Origin: a bacterium
GTDB taxonomy: Bacteria; Vulcanimicrobiota; Xenobia; Xenobiales; JADMJV01
Assembly: GCA_018780265.1 (NCBI GenBank)
Contig: JADMJV010000015.1
Span: forward strand, 1-64,000
Direction of reading: 5' to 3'
Length of the DNA stretch: 64,000 bases
Shown here: one piece after another, positions 27,455 through 35,553 of the stretch
Layout of the letters: the number at the start of each line of letters is the position of its first letter
Position numbering within the stretch: position 1 is the first letter of the stretch
Notes under the pieces: model-generated
Databases searched by the model: none
The model's input: only the letters and a program-made list of their open reading frames with translations
What the model was told of the DNA's origin: nothing
Made by a program: the position numbers and the translations under genes

Positions 27455-30118
27455 TCAGGGCTGTCGCAACAGGTTGAGAAGCCGACCACTGGTCAAAGCC
27501 ACGGCAAGGTCGGGTCGACCATCCGAATTGGCATCGCGCACAACCACGTCCGAAGGTGCCCCCGCGCTGGTGAGTTGGATCACCTGAGCGGGCAGGAAGC
27601 CTTGGGCACTGCCAGGATGAATCGCCACACTGGCATCGGAGTTGGTGCCAAAGGTCCGCTGACTCTTGCTCTGCACCGTGACCAAGTCGACTTTTCCGTC
27701 CCCGGTGAGGTCGGCTAATGCGGTGGCGCTCACCCGAAAGCCGCTGGTTCCGTATTGAACCCTACCCAGAGTGCCGTTCCCGTCTCCATAGGCCACGGCG
27801 TAGTAGCGGTTGCCCTGCCCCGTGCTGTAAAAATAGGTTGCGTCGAGGTTTCCATCGCCATCGATATCGCCCACTGTCAGGTGGGAACCGCCACGCCGCA
27901 AAACCTGAGGGGCGGACAGCAAGGGTTGAGCTGCAAAGCCTCCGGCTCCATTTCCCAGAAAGACCTGCAGTCCATCGGGCCGGCCAACAATCAGGTCGAT
28001 CTTTTGGTCCTTATTCAGATCCCCGCCGGCTAGTTGGCCGGCCTCAATGCCAAGCTCCAGAGGTGGCAGTAGATTGTCGAGCGTGCCGTTTTGGCAAAGC
28101 CGGATACGCAGTTGCTCACCGATCAGGAGCGCCGCATCCGAACGTCCATTGCCATCAAAATCCGCGACCACGCCGTCGGCCACCGTCCCGTCGCGAAATT
28201 CCGTGTAAGTGGTGGAGGGCACTAGCGACGGGGGAACCACGCGTTTTACCGCCACGCCGTAGTCCACTCCGGAAGCGACCCGACGTCGGCCTGCGAAGAA
28301 TACTTGCAACGGAGTGTTGTCTGTAAAGTTTCCCGCGGCCACCACCTGCAACTGAGTGGTGTTGGGCGTGGCGATCTGTGCTATGGCGCCGCCGGTGCCC
28401 GCTTCATAGTTGGCGCCCACCAGCCCATAGGGCGAGTCTTCCACAATCGTGCCGAGGCCCGATTGTGGCGTCTGAGGCGTGAAGTTCAGACCCAACGGAT
28501 GGTTGACAACGGCCACGGTGTCTTCATACGGATATTGGAAATAATCCCATTGACGACTGTCAAAGGTGTATGAGGAAAATAACAGGGCTCGACCGCTGAT
28601 GGGCAACGGAGGATGCTGACTGTCGAAAAAGGATACACCCGGTCGGATCGCCGTGACCCGCCGGCTGCCGTCGACCGAGACGGAGTCGCTACTTTTGACC
28701 ACCACGCGCACGGCGGGGTGATCTGTCTGCTGGGAATCGTCGGTCAGCACGCTGAGGCTCGACAATTGCAAGTTCGCGCCCACGTCCAAAAGGTGGGTCT
28801 GGACGGGCTGGACCAGAGAAGCCAGGGGAACCGGGTCGACCACGGTGATCGGAACCTGATCGGTCAGTGAGCCGAGTTGCGCTGTAACCAAAGTGCTTCC
28901 CTGAAGCACAGCTCCAATCCAGTTCGGGGTGAATGGAAAGAAGGGCGGGGGTGACGTGGCAAACTCGGTGTAGACAGGAGGCTGCGGTGCGCGCCCGCCC
29001 AACACCCCGCCGGTCACTGCGATCAATCGGTCGGCCGTGGCAAAGGTCGTGGACTGGGTCACGTCCACGATCGTACCGTTGGCATAACTGGCGGTAGCTC
29101 GATACTCGGCGGTCATGCCCCGAGGCAGGGACAGCGTGGTTGGAGTGAGCTTCAAATTGACCAGGGTTTCGTTGACTGCCACCGTCAAAGTGGTGTTTCC
29201 CGTAATGCCTTGAATCGAGGCCTGGATCAGACAATCGCCCGGAGCCTTGGCTTGGGCCAAGCCGGCTTCCGAAATCGTCGCGACCCCAGGTGCATTGCTG
29301 CTCCAGGTGACGTTGCTGAGGCTTTCCTGGCTGTTGTCTTCGAATTGTCCTTGGGCCTGATAGGTGAGTTGCCCGCCTTCGAGCAAGGTGGCATTGACGG
29401 GCGCCACCTGGAGACTCTGAAGCAGCGGAGGAAGCACCCGAACCGTGGCCTGGGCGTTAAAATTTCCGACGCTGGAGGTAATCGTGCAATTGCCGATCCC
29501 TTGGGCAAAGAGGCGTCCGGCGTTGACCTCGGCGACGCTGGTGTTGCTACTGGTCCACTGGGCCGACTCGGTCACATCGGAGAGAGTCTGGTCGGCATAG
29601 GTCCCTTCAATCCGGAGCTCCTGGCTTTGACCTCGACGCAATTCAAGCTCTGAAGGTTGCACGCGAATCTGCACCAGTTCGTAAGCGACGTCGGTAAAAG
29701 TCGGATCCACGATCAAGGCGTCGCGATCACTGGAAACTGTTACCGAGTGGGTTCCGCGACCACGCACGATCGACCCCTGCAGGTAGTCGATTTCCAGAGT
29801 GCGCACCGAGAGCGGCACCCCTTCCAGCACTATGAGTGCGGCCTTGGCGCGGGAGATCGGCCCGTAGACAACATTCCCCTGCCCATCCCGGCCACGAAAG
29901 ATCAGCTGGTCGATGTTGCTCGGGATGGCCCTGGCCAACACGGAGGTAATCAGAATCTTGCCCGTAGGCTGGGCCACCGGACCCGAACCTCCAGGGCCGG
30001 AACTGCTGCCCGCCGCTGGAGAACTGCTGGGGGTGGATCCGCCGCCGCCACATCCGCTCAAAACGCTCAATAGCGTTGCCGCGGCCAGCAGAGATCGGGA
30101 CATTCGTCTCATCGACAC
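27455..30118 (-). CDS. Surface lipoprotein with Big2 Ig-like domains and FG-GAP repeats
   Basis: 887 residues. Lipobox near LSGCGGGG, a Ser/Gly/Pro linker, then about three bacterial Ig-like (Big2) domains between residues 150 and 430 (QWTSSNTSVAEVNAGRL, TWSSNAPGVATISEAGL and similar). The C-terminal part carries FG-GAP/VCBS-type calcium repeats: DFDGNGRSDAALL, DLNKDQKIDLIVG, DIDGDGNLDATYF, DLTGDGKVDLVTV and DANSDGRPDLAVAL. It is likely an adhesion or scaffold protein on the cell surface. The start is GTG 30118 or ATG 30112; no ribosome binding site decides between them. Confidence 0.85.
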   Translation of the reverse strand: MSMRRMSRSLLAAATLLSVLSGCGGGGSTPSSSPAAGSSSGPGGSGPVAQPTGKILITSVLARAIPSNIDQLIFRGRDGQGNVVYGPISRAKAALIVLEGVPLSVRTLEIDYLQGSIVRGRGTHSVTVSSDRDALIVDPTFTDVAYELVQIRVQPSELELRRGQSQELRIEGTYADQTLSDVTESAQWTSSNTSVAEVNAGRLFAQGIGNCTITSSVGNFNAQATVRVLPPLLQSLQVAPVNATLLEGGQLTYQAQGQFEDNSQESLSNVTWSSNAPGVATISEAGLAQAKAPGDCLIQASIQGITGNTTLTVAVNETLVNLKLTPTTLSLPRGMTAEYRATASYANGTIVDVTQSTTFATADRLIAVTGGVLGGRAPQPPVYTEFATSPPPFFPFTPNWIGAVLQGSTLVTAQLGSLTDQVPITVVDPVPLASLVQPVQTHLLDVGANLQLSSLSVLTDDSQQTDHPAVRVVVKSSDSVSVDGSRRVTAIRPGVSFFDSQHPPLPISGRALLFSSYTFDSRQWDYFQYPYEDTVAVVNHPLGLNFTPQTPQSGLGTIVEDSPYGLVGANYEAGTGGAIAQIATPNTTQLQVVAAGNFTDNTPLQVFFAGRRRVASGVDYGVAVKRVVPPSLVPSTTYTEFRDGTVADGVVADFDGNGRSDAALLIGEQLRIRLCQNGTLDNLLPPLELGIEAGQLAGGDLNKDQKIDLIVGRPDGLQVFLGNGAGGFAAQPLLSAPQVLRRGGSHLTVGDIDGDGNLDATYFYSTGQGNRYYAVAYGDGNGTLGRVQYGTSGFRVSATALADLTGDGKVDLVTVQSKSQRTFGTNSDASVAIHPGSAQGFLPAQVIQLTSAGAPSDVVVRDANSDGRPDLAVALTSGRLLNLLRQP

Positions 30119-30950
30119 ATGGATTACTGAGTCTGCTGCGGATTCCCTCTACTCCTCGCGGTGGCCGATCAGGTGGGATATGCACGGATTTGCTTTTAGG
30201 CGAAAACGCAAGGGTGAGTTGCTTGTGAGTTGGTCTTGCAGATTCAGTGGTCGACTTTCGGGAGGCCGGGCTAGATGGAGTTTTCAGGTGTCGCTGGCCC
30301 AATCACTGGTGCTGCAACTGGGAATGGTGGTCTTCTTTCTGGTCTACAATTTCTTGTTTACGCTCGGGTTTGATCGAGTCTTCGGTCTGCCCGAAAGCGC
30401 CCTGGTCCGAGCACGGCCGCGACTCGTTCGGCGGGGTCGAGGCGGTTGGCGACGTAGGCAATCACGTGGATGAGGCCCAGGTGGGCGATCTTTTCGGCGA
30501 AAAATTCGCTGCCGATCAACGAGGCTGGTCTGTGCCTCTATCAAGCCGCCGACCATCAGAGCCACGCCAGGCTCCTCTTTTCAGACGGCAACAGGCCGAC
30601 CTGGAGCCGCCGGCCGGATCGCTGTCGGCCTTTTCTGATGGCATCGTATCCCTGAGCCCACAAGGATTCTACGTCTGCAAAGCCAGGCGGGCTGACGGCA
30701 AAAACGACTTCTTCACGGCCGTCAATGGCACGGCCGGCAAAGATTATCTTAGGGAGCTCAAACTTAGGACCACCAAGCTTCGGGACCGGCAACCTGCCAT
30801 TACTCGCCCATCAGCGAAGGTTCTTAGGGCCCAAGTGACCAAACCGCTCAAAACGGAAGGGGGGCTTAAATTGCCTACCGGCTCGAGCATTTACCCTCCG
30901 CCCATCCGCTCTTTACCAGCCAGACCGGCCACTTCCAGGCCCGCTATCAG
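30119..30950. other. Decayed intergenic patch
   Basis: About 830 bases without an intact gene. It contains a PACE-like transporter fragment (30273-30412, plus) and, on the minus strand at about 30433-30792, a broken reading frame (first part KIIFAGRAIDGREEVVFA, later part in another frame HLGLIHVIAYVANRLDPAE). The remainder (30793-30950) shows nothing I can name. It looks like the residue of lost genes. Confidence 0.5.
30273..30412 (+). pseudogene. Fragment of a PACE-family (AceI-like) efflux transporter
   Basis: A translated stretch with VSLAQSLVLQLGMVVFFL then VYNFLFTLGFDRVFGLPES matches the C-terminal helix signature of bacterial transmembrane pair/PACE transporters (YNxxFDRxFGLPES). Only about 45 residues remain of the usual 140, without a start codon, so it is a remnant. 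Confidence 0.5.
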
Positions 30951-31937
30951 TTACCGTCGACACCATTTGACCATCTCTTGGTGGGTCAGGCTACAGTGTT
31001 GTGAGCCCACCAGTTCCTTGTTGCCAAAGTCCAGCTTGCCGCCCCCAAGAAGAGGCACACGCCAGCACTCCCAAACATCTCGACAGACAAAACGGTAGAA
31101 GAGCCAATGTTGCGACCAGCGCACTTCCAGTCGCGGTCCGAAGCAGCCGGGATTGACCCGAGCCACCACAGAGAGCCCGTAGTGCTCGGCAAAGTCCGAA
31201 GAAACCTGGCACTTGGCGAAGACCGCCAGGTCGCAATCGAGTTCGCGCGAATAACCAAGGGTGCGCCAGTGGTCCACCACCTGGCCCAACCAGGACTCTT
31301 CTCGCGGTGTATGCGGGTGCTGAATCCGGGGCAGGTCCACCAGAGCCTGCTCGAGCGACTGGCCGCCCGGCGCCCAAAGCCATGCAGTGTCTTCTCGACG
31401 CATCAGCAGGGTCTCTCGAAATCTTAGCGGCAACTGGAGCAACGCTTCCTTCCAGCGTCGCAATTCACACTGAGGCGAGCCCACCTTCTGGTCGCACAGA
31501 TAGGAGAGATCTATCACTCCAAAAGGTATGCCCCAATGCACCAACTGCCGTGAGAGTGGACCGGGCGCGGCACAGACCACCAGCACGGGTGTACTCCCAG
31601 GAAGGGTTCCGTCGACGGACCGCCACCCACCTCTAAACCCGTTGAATTGTCGCTGCAGCCCTTGAATCTTGGCTTCAAATTCGCGCGCCAGCTCGGCACA
31701 AGCGTAGCCGAGCTGACAATAAAGCTTATCTAGAACCCGTAACTGCAAAGACAAACCTACATCTCCCGCCACAATAGGCCCGACCTGAAACCCGACAAAC
31801 TGCTCCGTGCCCACGACTTCAGCCCGACCGCTAAGAAAGAAGCACTGCTGACCGGGGTCCAATTTCAAGGTGTGGGTTCCCGGGGGGAAGGCGCGAACAG
31901 TGCACTTTGCTCCCTGAAAATAAGTGAGAGAGTTCAT
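30951..31937 (-). CDS. Hypothetical protein
   Basis: 328 residues, no signal peptide or membrane helix. The N-terminal quarter (PPGTHTLKLDPGQQCFFL and EVVGTEQFVGFQVGP) is strand-rich and cupin-like in feel, followed by a helical region and a mixed C-terminal domain rich in Trp, His and Cys. No family is recognised. ATG 31937 is supported by a TATCCT element exactly six bases upstream, so it is probably leaderless. Confidence 0.7.
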   Translation of the reverse strand: MNSLTYFQGAKCTVRAFPPGTHTLKLDPGQQCFFLSGRAEVVGTEQFVGFQVGPIVAGDVGLSLQLRVLDKLYCQLGYACAELAREFEAKIQGLQRQFNGFRGGWRSVDGTLPGSTPVLVVCAAPGPLSRQLVHWGIPFGVIDLSYLCDQKVGSPQCELRRWKEALLQLPLRFRETLLMRREDTAWLWAPGGQSLEQALVDLPRIQHPHTPREESWLGQVVDHWRTLGYSRELDCDLAVFAKCQVSSDFAEHYGLSVVARVNPGCFGPRLEVRWSQHWLFYRFVCRDVWECWRVPLLGGGKLDFGNKELVGSQHCSLTHQEMVKWCRR

Positions 31938-31943
31938 TTCCCC

Positions 31944-31949
31944 AGGATA
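31944..31949 (-). promoter_or_regulatory. Leaderless -10 element of the 30951-31937 gene
   Basis: TATCCT on the minus strand, exactly six bases before ATG 31937. Confidence 0.5.
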
Positions 31950-32243
31950 AACACCCGGCGAGGCCCCATCTGTAACTATTTCCTACACCTTGGCAGCAGC
32001 CGAATCACGCCATGACGGCCACTCTTAGGAGCCGTCATTTAGCTCCAGGGGGGCCCGAGGCCTCCAAAATCGATCAGTTGGTCTGGCGGGGAGGCTGGGG
32101 TGGGGACTTGTGGAGCGCCCACCAGAGTGTAAAAATTTTCAACATTTAAGCCCTTTCGCAGTCATGCATTGGCAAAACATACTGACTGTCTGTTCATATA
32201 ACTGTAACGACCTGGGGGGGTCTGAGCCCTATCCTGAGATCAA

Positions 32244-32269
32244 GACACAGTAGGACGACACAGTAGGAG
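32244..32269 (+). repeat. 13-base tandem repeat duplicating a ribosome binding site
   Basis: GACACAGTAGGAC is followed directly by GACACAGTAGGAG. The second copy runs into GGAGG and is placed eight bases from GTG 32279, so it is the working ribosome binding site; the first is a near copy upstream. Confidence 0.8.
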
Positions 32270-32278
32270 GTTACCCCA

Positions 32279-33721
32279 GTGATCAATCCCACTAACCTTC
32301 AACTCGGCGGACTGAGAAATCAGACCAAGAGTGCACCCGCCAACAAGAGCGAGGGCACCCTGCCGACGGATGGTTTTCAGAAGAGCGAGAAACCGGCATT
32401 TGAGGAAGATCAGTTGCTGGTGCGACTGCGTGAAGGGATGAACCTTGACGGGGATAGTTTTGCCGAAGCTTACGGCGCTACTGTCAACGATGACCTCACT
32501 CCCCAGTCAGAATTGCGCGGTCAGGAGACCGGTCGACTGCTATTGCTCGACCTGCATCCAGGCCAGGACGCTCAACATATGAAGAAGCGCCTTTCCAACG
32601 ACGCACGGGTGGAATACGCGGAACTCAATCATAACTTTTACATCGATCCTTCCAAAAGCGAGGACGAAGCCCCCCCGCGCCAGCCCACCCAGCCACCGGT
32701 AAGCAGCGTTCCCAACGACCTCCAGTCTGCTTTGTGGGGCCTGAACAATCAGGGCCAAAACGGCGGAAAACCCGATGCCGATATCGACGCGCCGGAGGCC
32801 TGGGCCATTCACAGCGGCCGACACGATGCCCCCATTGTTGCCGTCATTGATACCGGCATTGACTACAACCATCCTGATTTAAAGGCTAACCTGTGGGTGA
32901 ACAAAGGTGAGATTGCTGGCAACGGTATCGACGACGACGGCAACGGCGTCACCGACGACGTTTACGGCTACAACGCGTTTGCCAACACCGGCGACCCGCT
33001 CGACGGTCACTCTCATGGCACTCACTGTGCCGGCACCATCGCCGCTGTCGGCAACAACGGAGAGGGCGTCGTGGGCGTCAACCAGCAGGCTCAGGTAATG
33101 GCTGTCAAGATTTTCAACAACAGCGGATCCACCAATGCCGCCGCCATCATCCGTGGTATTAACTACGCCACTCAGAATGGCGCTCGTATCACCTCCAACT
33201 CTTGGGGCGGCGGAGCCGCCAATCAGGCGATTGAAGACGCCTTCAAGAGCTCACCGGCGTTACACATCATGGCCGCTGGAAACAACGGTAGCGACAACGA
33301 TGAGGTTCCTCACTACCCGAGCAGCTACGTGCTGGACAACAACGTGGCCGTGGCTGCCAGTGACCGCGCCGACAACAAGGCCAAGTTCAGTTGCTACGGC
33401 GCCACCAGCGTTGACATAGCCGCCCCTGGCAAAGACATTTTGTCCACCATTCCCAACAACAGCTATGGCTCCAAGAGTGGAACCTCGATGGCCACCCCCC
33501 ACGTTTCCGGTGTGGCTGGCCTGGTGGCATCCCTCTACCCCAACGCCAGCAACGAGGAGATCAAGACCCGCCTCTTTGAAGGCGCCGATAAGCTGGACCA
33601 TTGGCAGGGTGCGGTTGTGGACGGGCGTCGACTCAATGCCCACGGCGCTCTCGCTTATCAGTTCCCGGCCCCGCCGGCCCCTCAACCTCCCGCCCAACAG
33701 CCTCCGGCCAATCAGCGTTAA
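32279..33721 (+). CDS. Subtilisin-like serine protease (S8)
   Basis: 480 residues. Residues about 38-120 form an I9/fervidolysin-like propeptide (QLLVRLREGMNL, VEYAELNHNFYID). The catalytic domain has Asp near 191 (VAVIDTGIDYNHPDL), His near 246 (HGTHCAGTI), the oxyanion Asn in SNSWGGG, and Ser near 403 (SGTSMATPHVSG). There is no classical signal peptide; the protein begins with a polar tail ending LPTDGFQKSEK. The short C-terminal tail is Pro/Gln-rich. The start is GTG 32279 with AGGAGG eight bases upstream. How it is exported, or whether it acts inside, is unclear. Confidence 0.92.
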   Translation: MINPTNLQLGGLRNQTKSAPANKSEGTLPTDGFQKSEKPAFEEDQLLVRLREGMNLDGDSFAEAYGATVNDDLTPQSELRGQETGRLLLLDLHPGQDAQHMKKRLSNDARVEYAELNHNFYIDPSKSEDEAPPRQPTQPPVSSVPNDLQSALWGLNNQGQNGGKPDADIDAPEAWAIHSGRHDAPIVAVIDTGIDYNHPDLKANLWVNKGEIAGNGIDDDGNGVTDDVYGYNAFANTGDPLDGHSHGTHCAGTIAAVGNNGEGVVGVNQQAQVMAVKIFNNSGSTNAAAIIRGINYATQNGARITSNSWGGGAANQAIEDAFKSSPALHIMAAGNNGSDNDEVPHYPSSYVLDNNVAVAASDRADNKAKFSCYGATSVDIAAPGKDILSTIPNNSYGSKSGTSMATPHVSGVAGLVASLYPNASNEEIKTRLFEGADKLDHWQGAVVDGRRLNAHGALAYQFPAPPAPQPPAQQPPANQR

Positions 33722-33747
33722 GCGTCCTGTAGCGGCCCGCGCCTGAC

Positions 33748-34413
33748 ATGTACGGGGCCGATCTGTTCAGTGTGTTCTACTACCACCAGCCATTCTTGCC
33801 CCTGTGGATCACCGGGGCCTTGCTGTGGTGGTTTGTGCAGCTGGCTTATCGGCGTCGTCGTGGTCTGATCGACTCGCGTCAGGTGTCGCGGTCGATCACC
33901 ATGCTGCTCCTGGCCGTGGTCAGCGGTGGTTTGTGGTTGGGCCCCTTACCCTACTACTACTTCCTGACGGTGTGGCTGTTGGTCCGGCTGCGAGAATTTG
34001 CCCAAGATCGCTTTCTCCATCGCCTCAATATCGCTCTGGCCACGTTTATGCTGGTCAGCTTTGCGGGTCATACGGCATTGGATCTTCAGCTAGGAATAGA
34101 GCGCCCGGTTGGTCGGATTTTGGGCGGCTCGAACTACGCTCGCTGGCTTCAGGATTTTTTGGTCAGCGGTAGGGTTTCCAGCCAACAGGCGGTGGAGTGG
34201 GCTCAATACCGCCAGGGCAGGCTGCAGGTGAACGCCATTTACATGCTCCGCTACAGTCACGAAGAAGCAGCCAAAAAGGCTTTGCAAGAGATCAAGCGGA
34301 CGGGCCCGGCAAACCTGGCTCGCCTGGCTGAACAGAGCCTGGGCTACGCGTCAACTGAAGAAAGCGCCACTGTAACCAGCCACCCACCAGCGTCGACCCC
34401 AGCGCACAGATAA
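33748..34413 (+). CDS. Membrane protein of unknown function
   Basis: 221 residues with about four hydrophobic helices in the first 125 residues (PLWITGALLWWFVQLAY, ITMLLLAVVSGGLWLGPL and others) and a soluble, helical C-terminal tail with EEAAKKALQEIKR. No family recognised. It lies 26 bases after the subtilase. Its last 122 bases overlap the 3' end of the convergent, frameshifted transporter, which suggests one of the two ends has drifted. Confidence 0.6.
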   Translation: MYGADLFSVFYYHQPFLPLWITGALLWWFVQLAYRRRRGLIDSRQVSRSITMLLLAVVSGGLWLGPLPYYYFLTVWLLVRLREFAQDRFLHRLNIALATFMLVSFAGHTALDLQLGIERPVGRILGGSNYARWLQDFLVSGRVSSQQAVEWAQYRQGRLQVNAIYMLRYSHEEAAKKALQEIKRTGPANLARLAEQSLGYASTEESATVTSHPPASTPAHR

Positions 34414-35552
34414 CGATGCAGCCAGAGATGGCTGCCAGGGTGCTTTGCAACAGGTAGAGCAGCACCACCAGGGCGGCTACTCCCGCCCCGAGCCGAAAGC
34501 AAAACGTGTCGATCATGGTCTTGGCCCGAAAGCGTATCTCATCCGAAGTGGGCGTGTAGAGTAGTTCTTTAGAGGCTTGAAAGATGGAGTAGCCCTAAAT
34601 TGAGGCTCAGCGTGAATAACAGCGTTTCCCGAGAGGGCCAGATCAGCACGGCGATGGCTTTGAAGGCTGCAGCCAGAGGCAATAAAAAGAGGCCAGGCCC
34701 GGGCCCGAATCGGGTCAGAATGGCTCGCGTAAGCAGCATGCTTACCAGGCAGCCAATCAGGTTGGTGCCGGTGTACAGTTGGCCATAGAAGAGGGTTAAC
34801 GGATCCCCACTGAGGTGAAATTCAAAGAGCAAGCGCTGGGTCTGATGATCCCCGAACTCTTCGAAAGCCATAACCAACAGAATTAACCCGGCGATGGCGC
34901 CTACGTAGCGGTCTTGGAAGAGCAAGCTCAGGGAAGTGCGCGGGTTGCTTTTGGGTCGAGGGTCTACCCGCAGCGAGTCGGGTAGACGGCTCCGATCCAA
35001 AATCAGGCCCAGTGCAAAGCACGGCAGCAGCAGGGCCGCACTGACCAGCAGCATATTGGCGCTTCCCAGCAGCGGGACCAGTCCTTTGGTGAGCAGGCCC
35101 CCGGCCGCTCCCCCCAGGATGCCGCCCAGCCCAATCATGCCGTAGTGGCGCTTTCCGTCCTCGGGAGTAAAAACGCTGTGGGTGAGGGACCAGAAAAAGG
35201 CCACCACGAAAACACAATAGAGCGAGACCCCCAGGTAATAGGTCCAGACCAGGACTCGAAAGGTTGTCGAGCCGGGCGCGCTGCCGCGCAGTACGGCCCA
35301 AAAGAGCACGATCAGTATGGCGCATACCGGCACAGTGCGTGCCGCCAACCAGCCCCCCCGGTAGACGCGTGCCAGCGAATCATAGAGTTGGGCTGCGGCG
35401 TAGGTAACAAAGACCAGCAGAATATGGACTTTGGGAAAGTTACCCACTCCCTCGGAGTCGAGAAAGAAGGCCTCGCGCACGGGTTTGAGCGTGTAATAAG
35501 AGGCCATGACCAGAAAAAAGTAGGCGAAGCAGAGGAAAACTCTGGCCGGCAA
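34292..35552 (-). pseudogene. Npt/NTT-type nucleotide transporter, frameshifted
   Basis: The first frame (35552 to 34569) encodes about ten membrane helices with YYTLKPVREAFFLDSEG near the N-terminus, characteristic of the ATP/ADP or NTP/NDP exchanger-like (Npt) MFS branch. Near 34595 the frame breaks after SLNLGLL; the correct continuation YSIFQASKELLYTPTSDEIR then KTMIDTFCFRLGAG is present in the next frame to 34292. A single-base indel beside a GGGC run explains it; this may be a genuine mutation or a sequencing/assembly error. TTG 35552 lies one base after the stop of the NAD-type fusion gene, so they were one operon. Confidence 0.75.
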
Positions 35553-35553
35553 C

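Larger units (their letters stand above)
31938..32278. other. Divergent intergenic region with a perfect hairpin
   Basis: 341 bases between a minus-strand gene and the subtilase. It holds a leaderless -10 for the minus gene (31944-31949), a perfect eight-base inverted repeat (32012-32019 with 32031-32038, 11-base loop, followed by TTT on the plus strand), an AT-rich stretch near 32130-32205 with TATAAC suited to a promoter for the subtilase, and the tandem repeat at 32244. Confidence 0.55.

Noticed and set aside
30433..30792. Minus-strand 78-codon frame and its continuation in a second frame
   Set aside because: It could be a broken gene, but no family is recognised and there is no start support, so it is only mentioned under the decayed patch.
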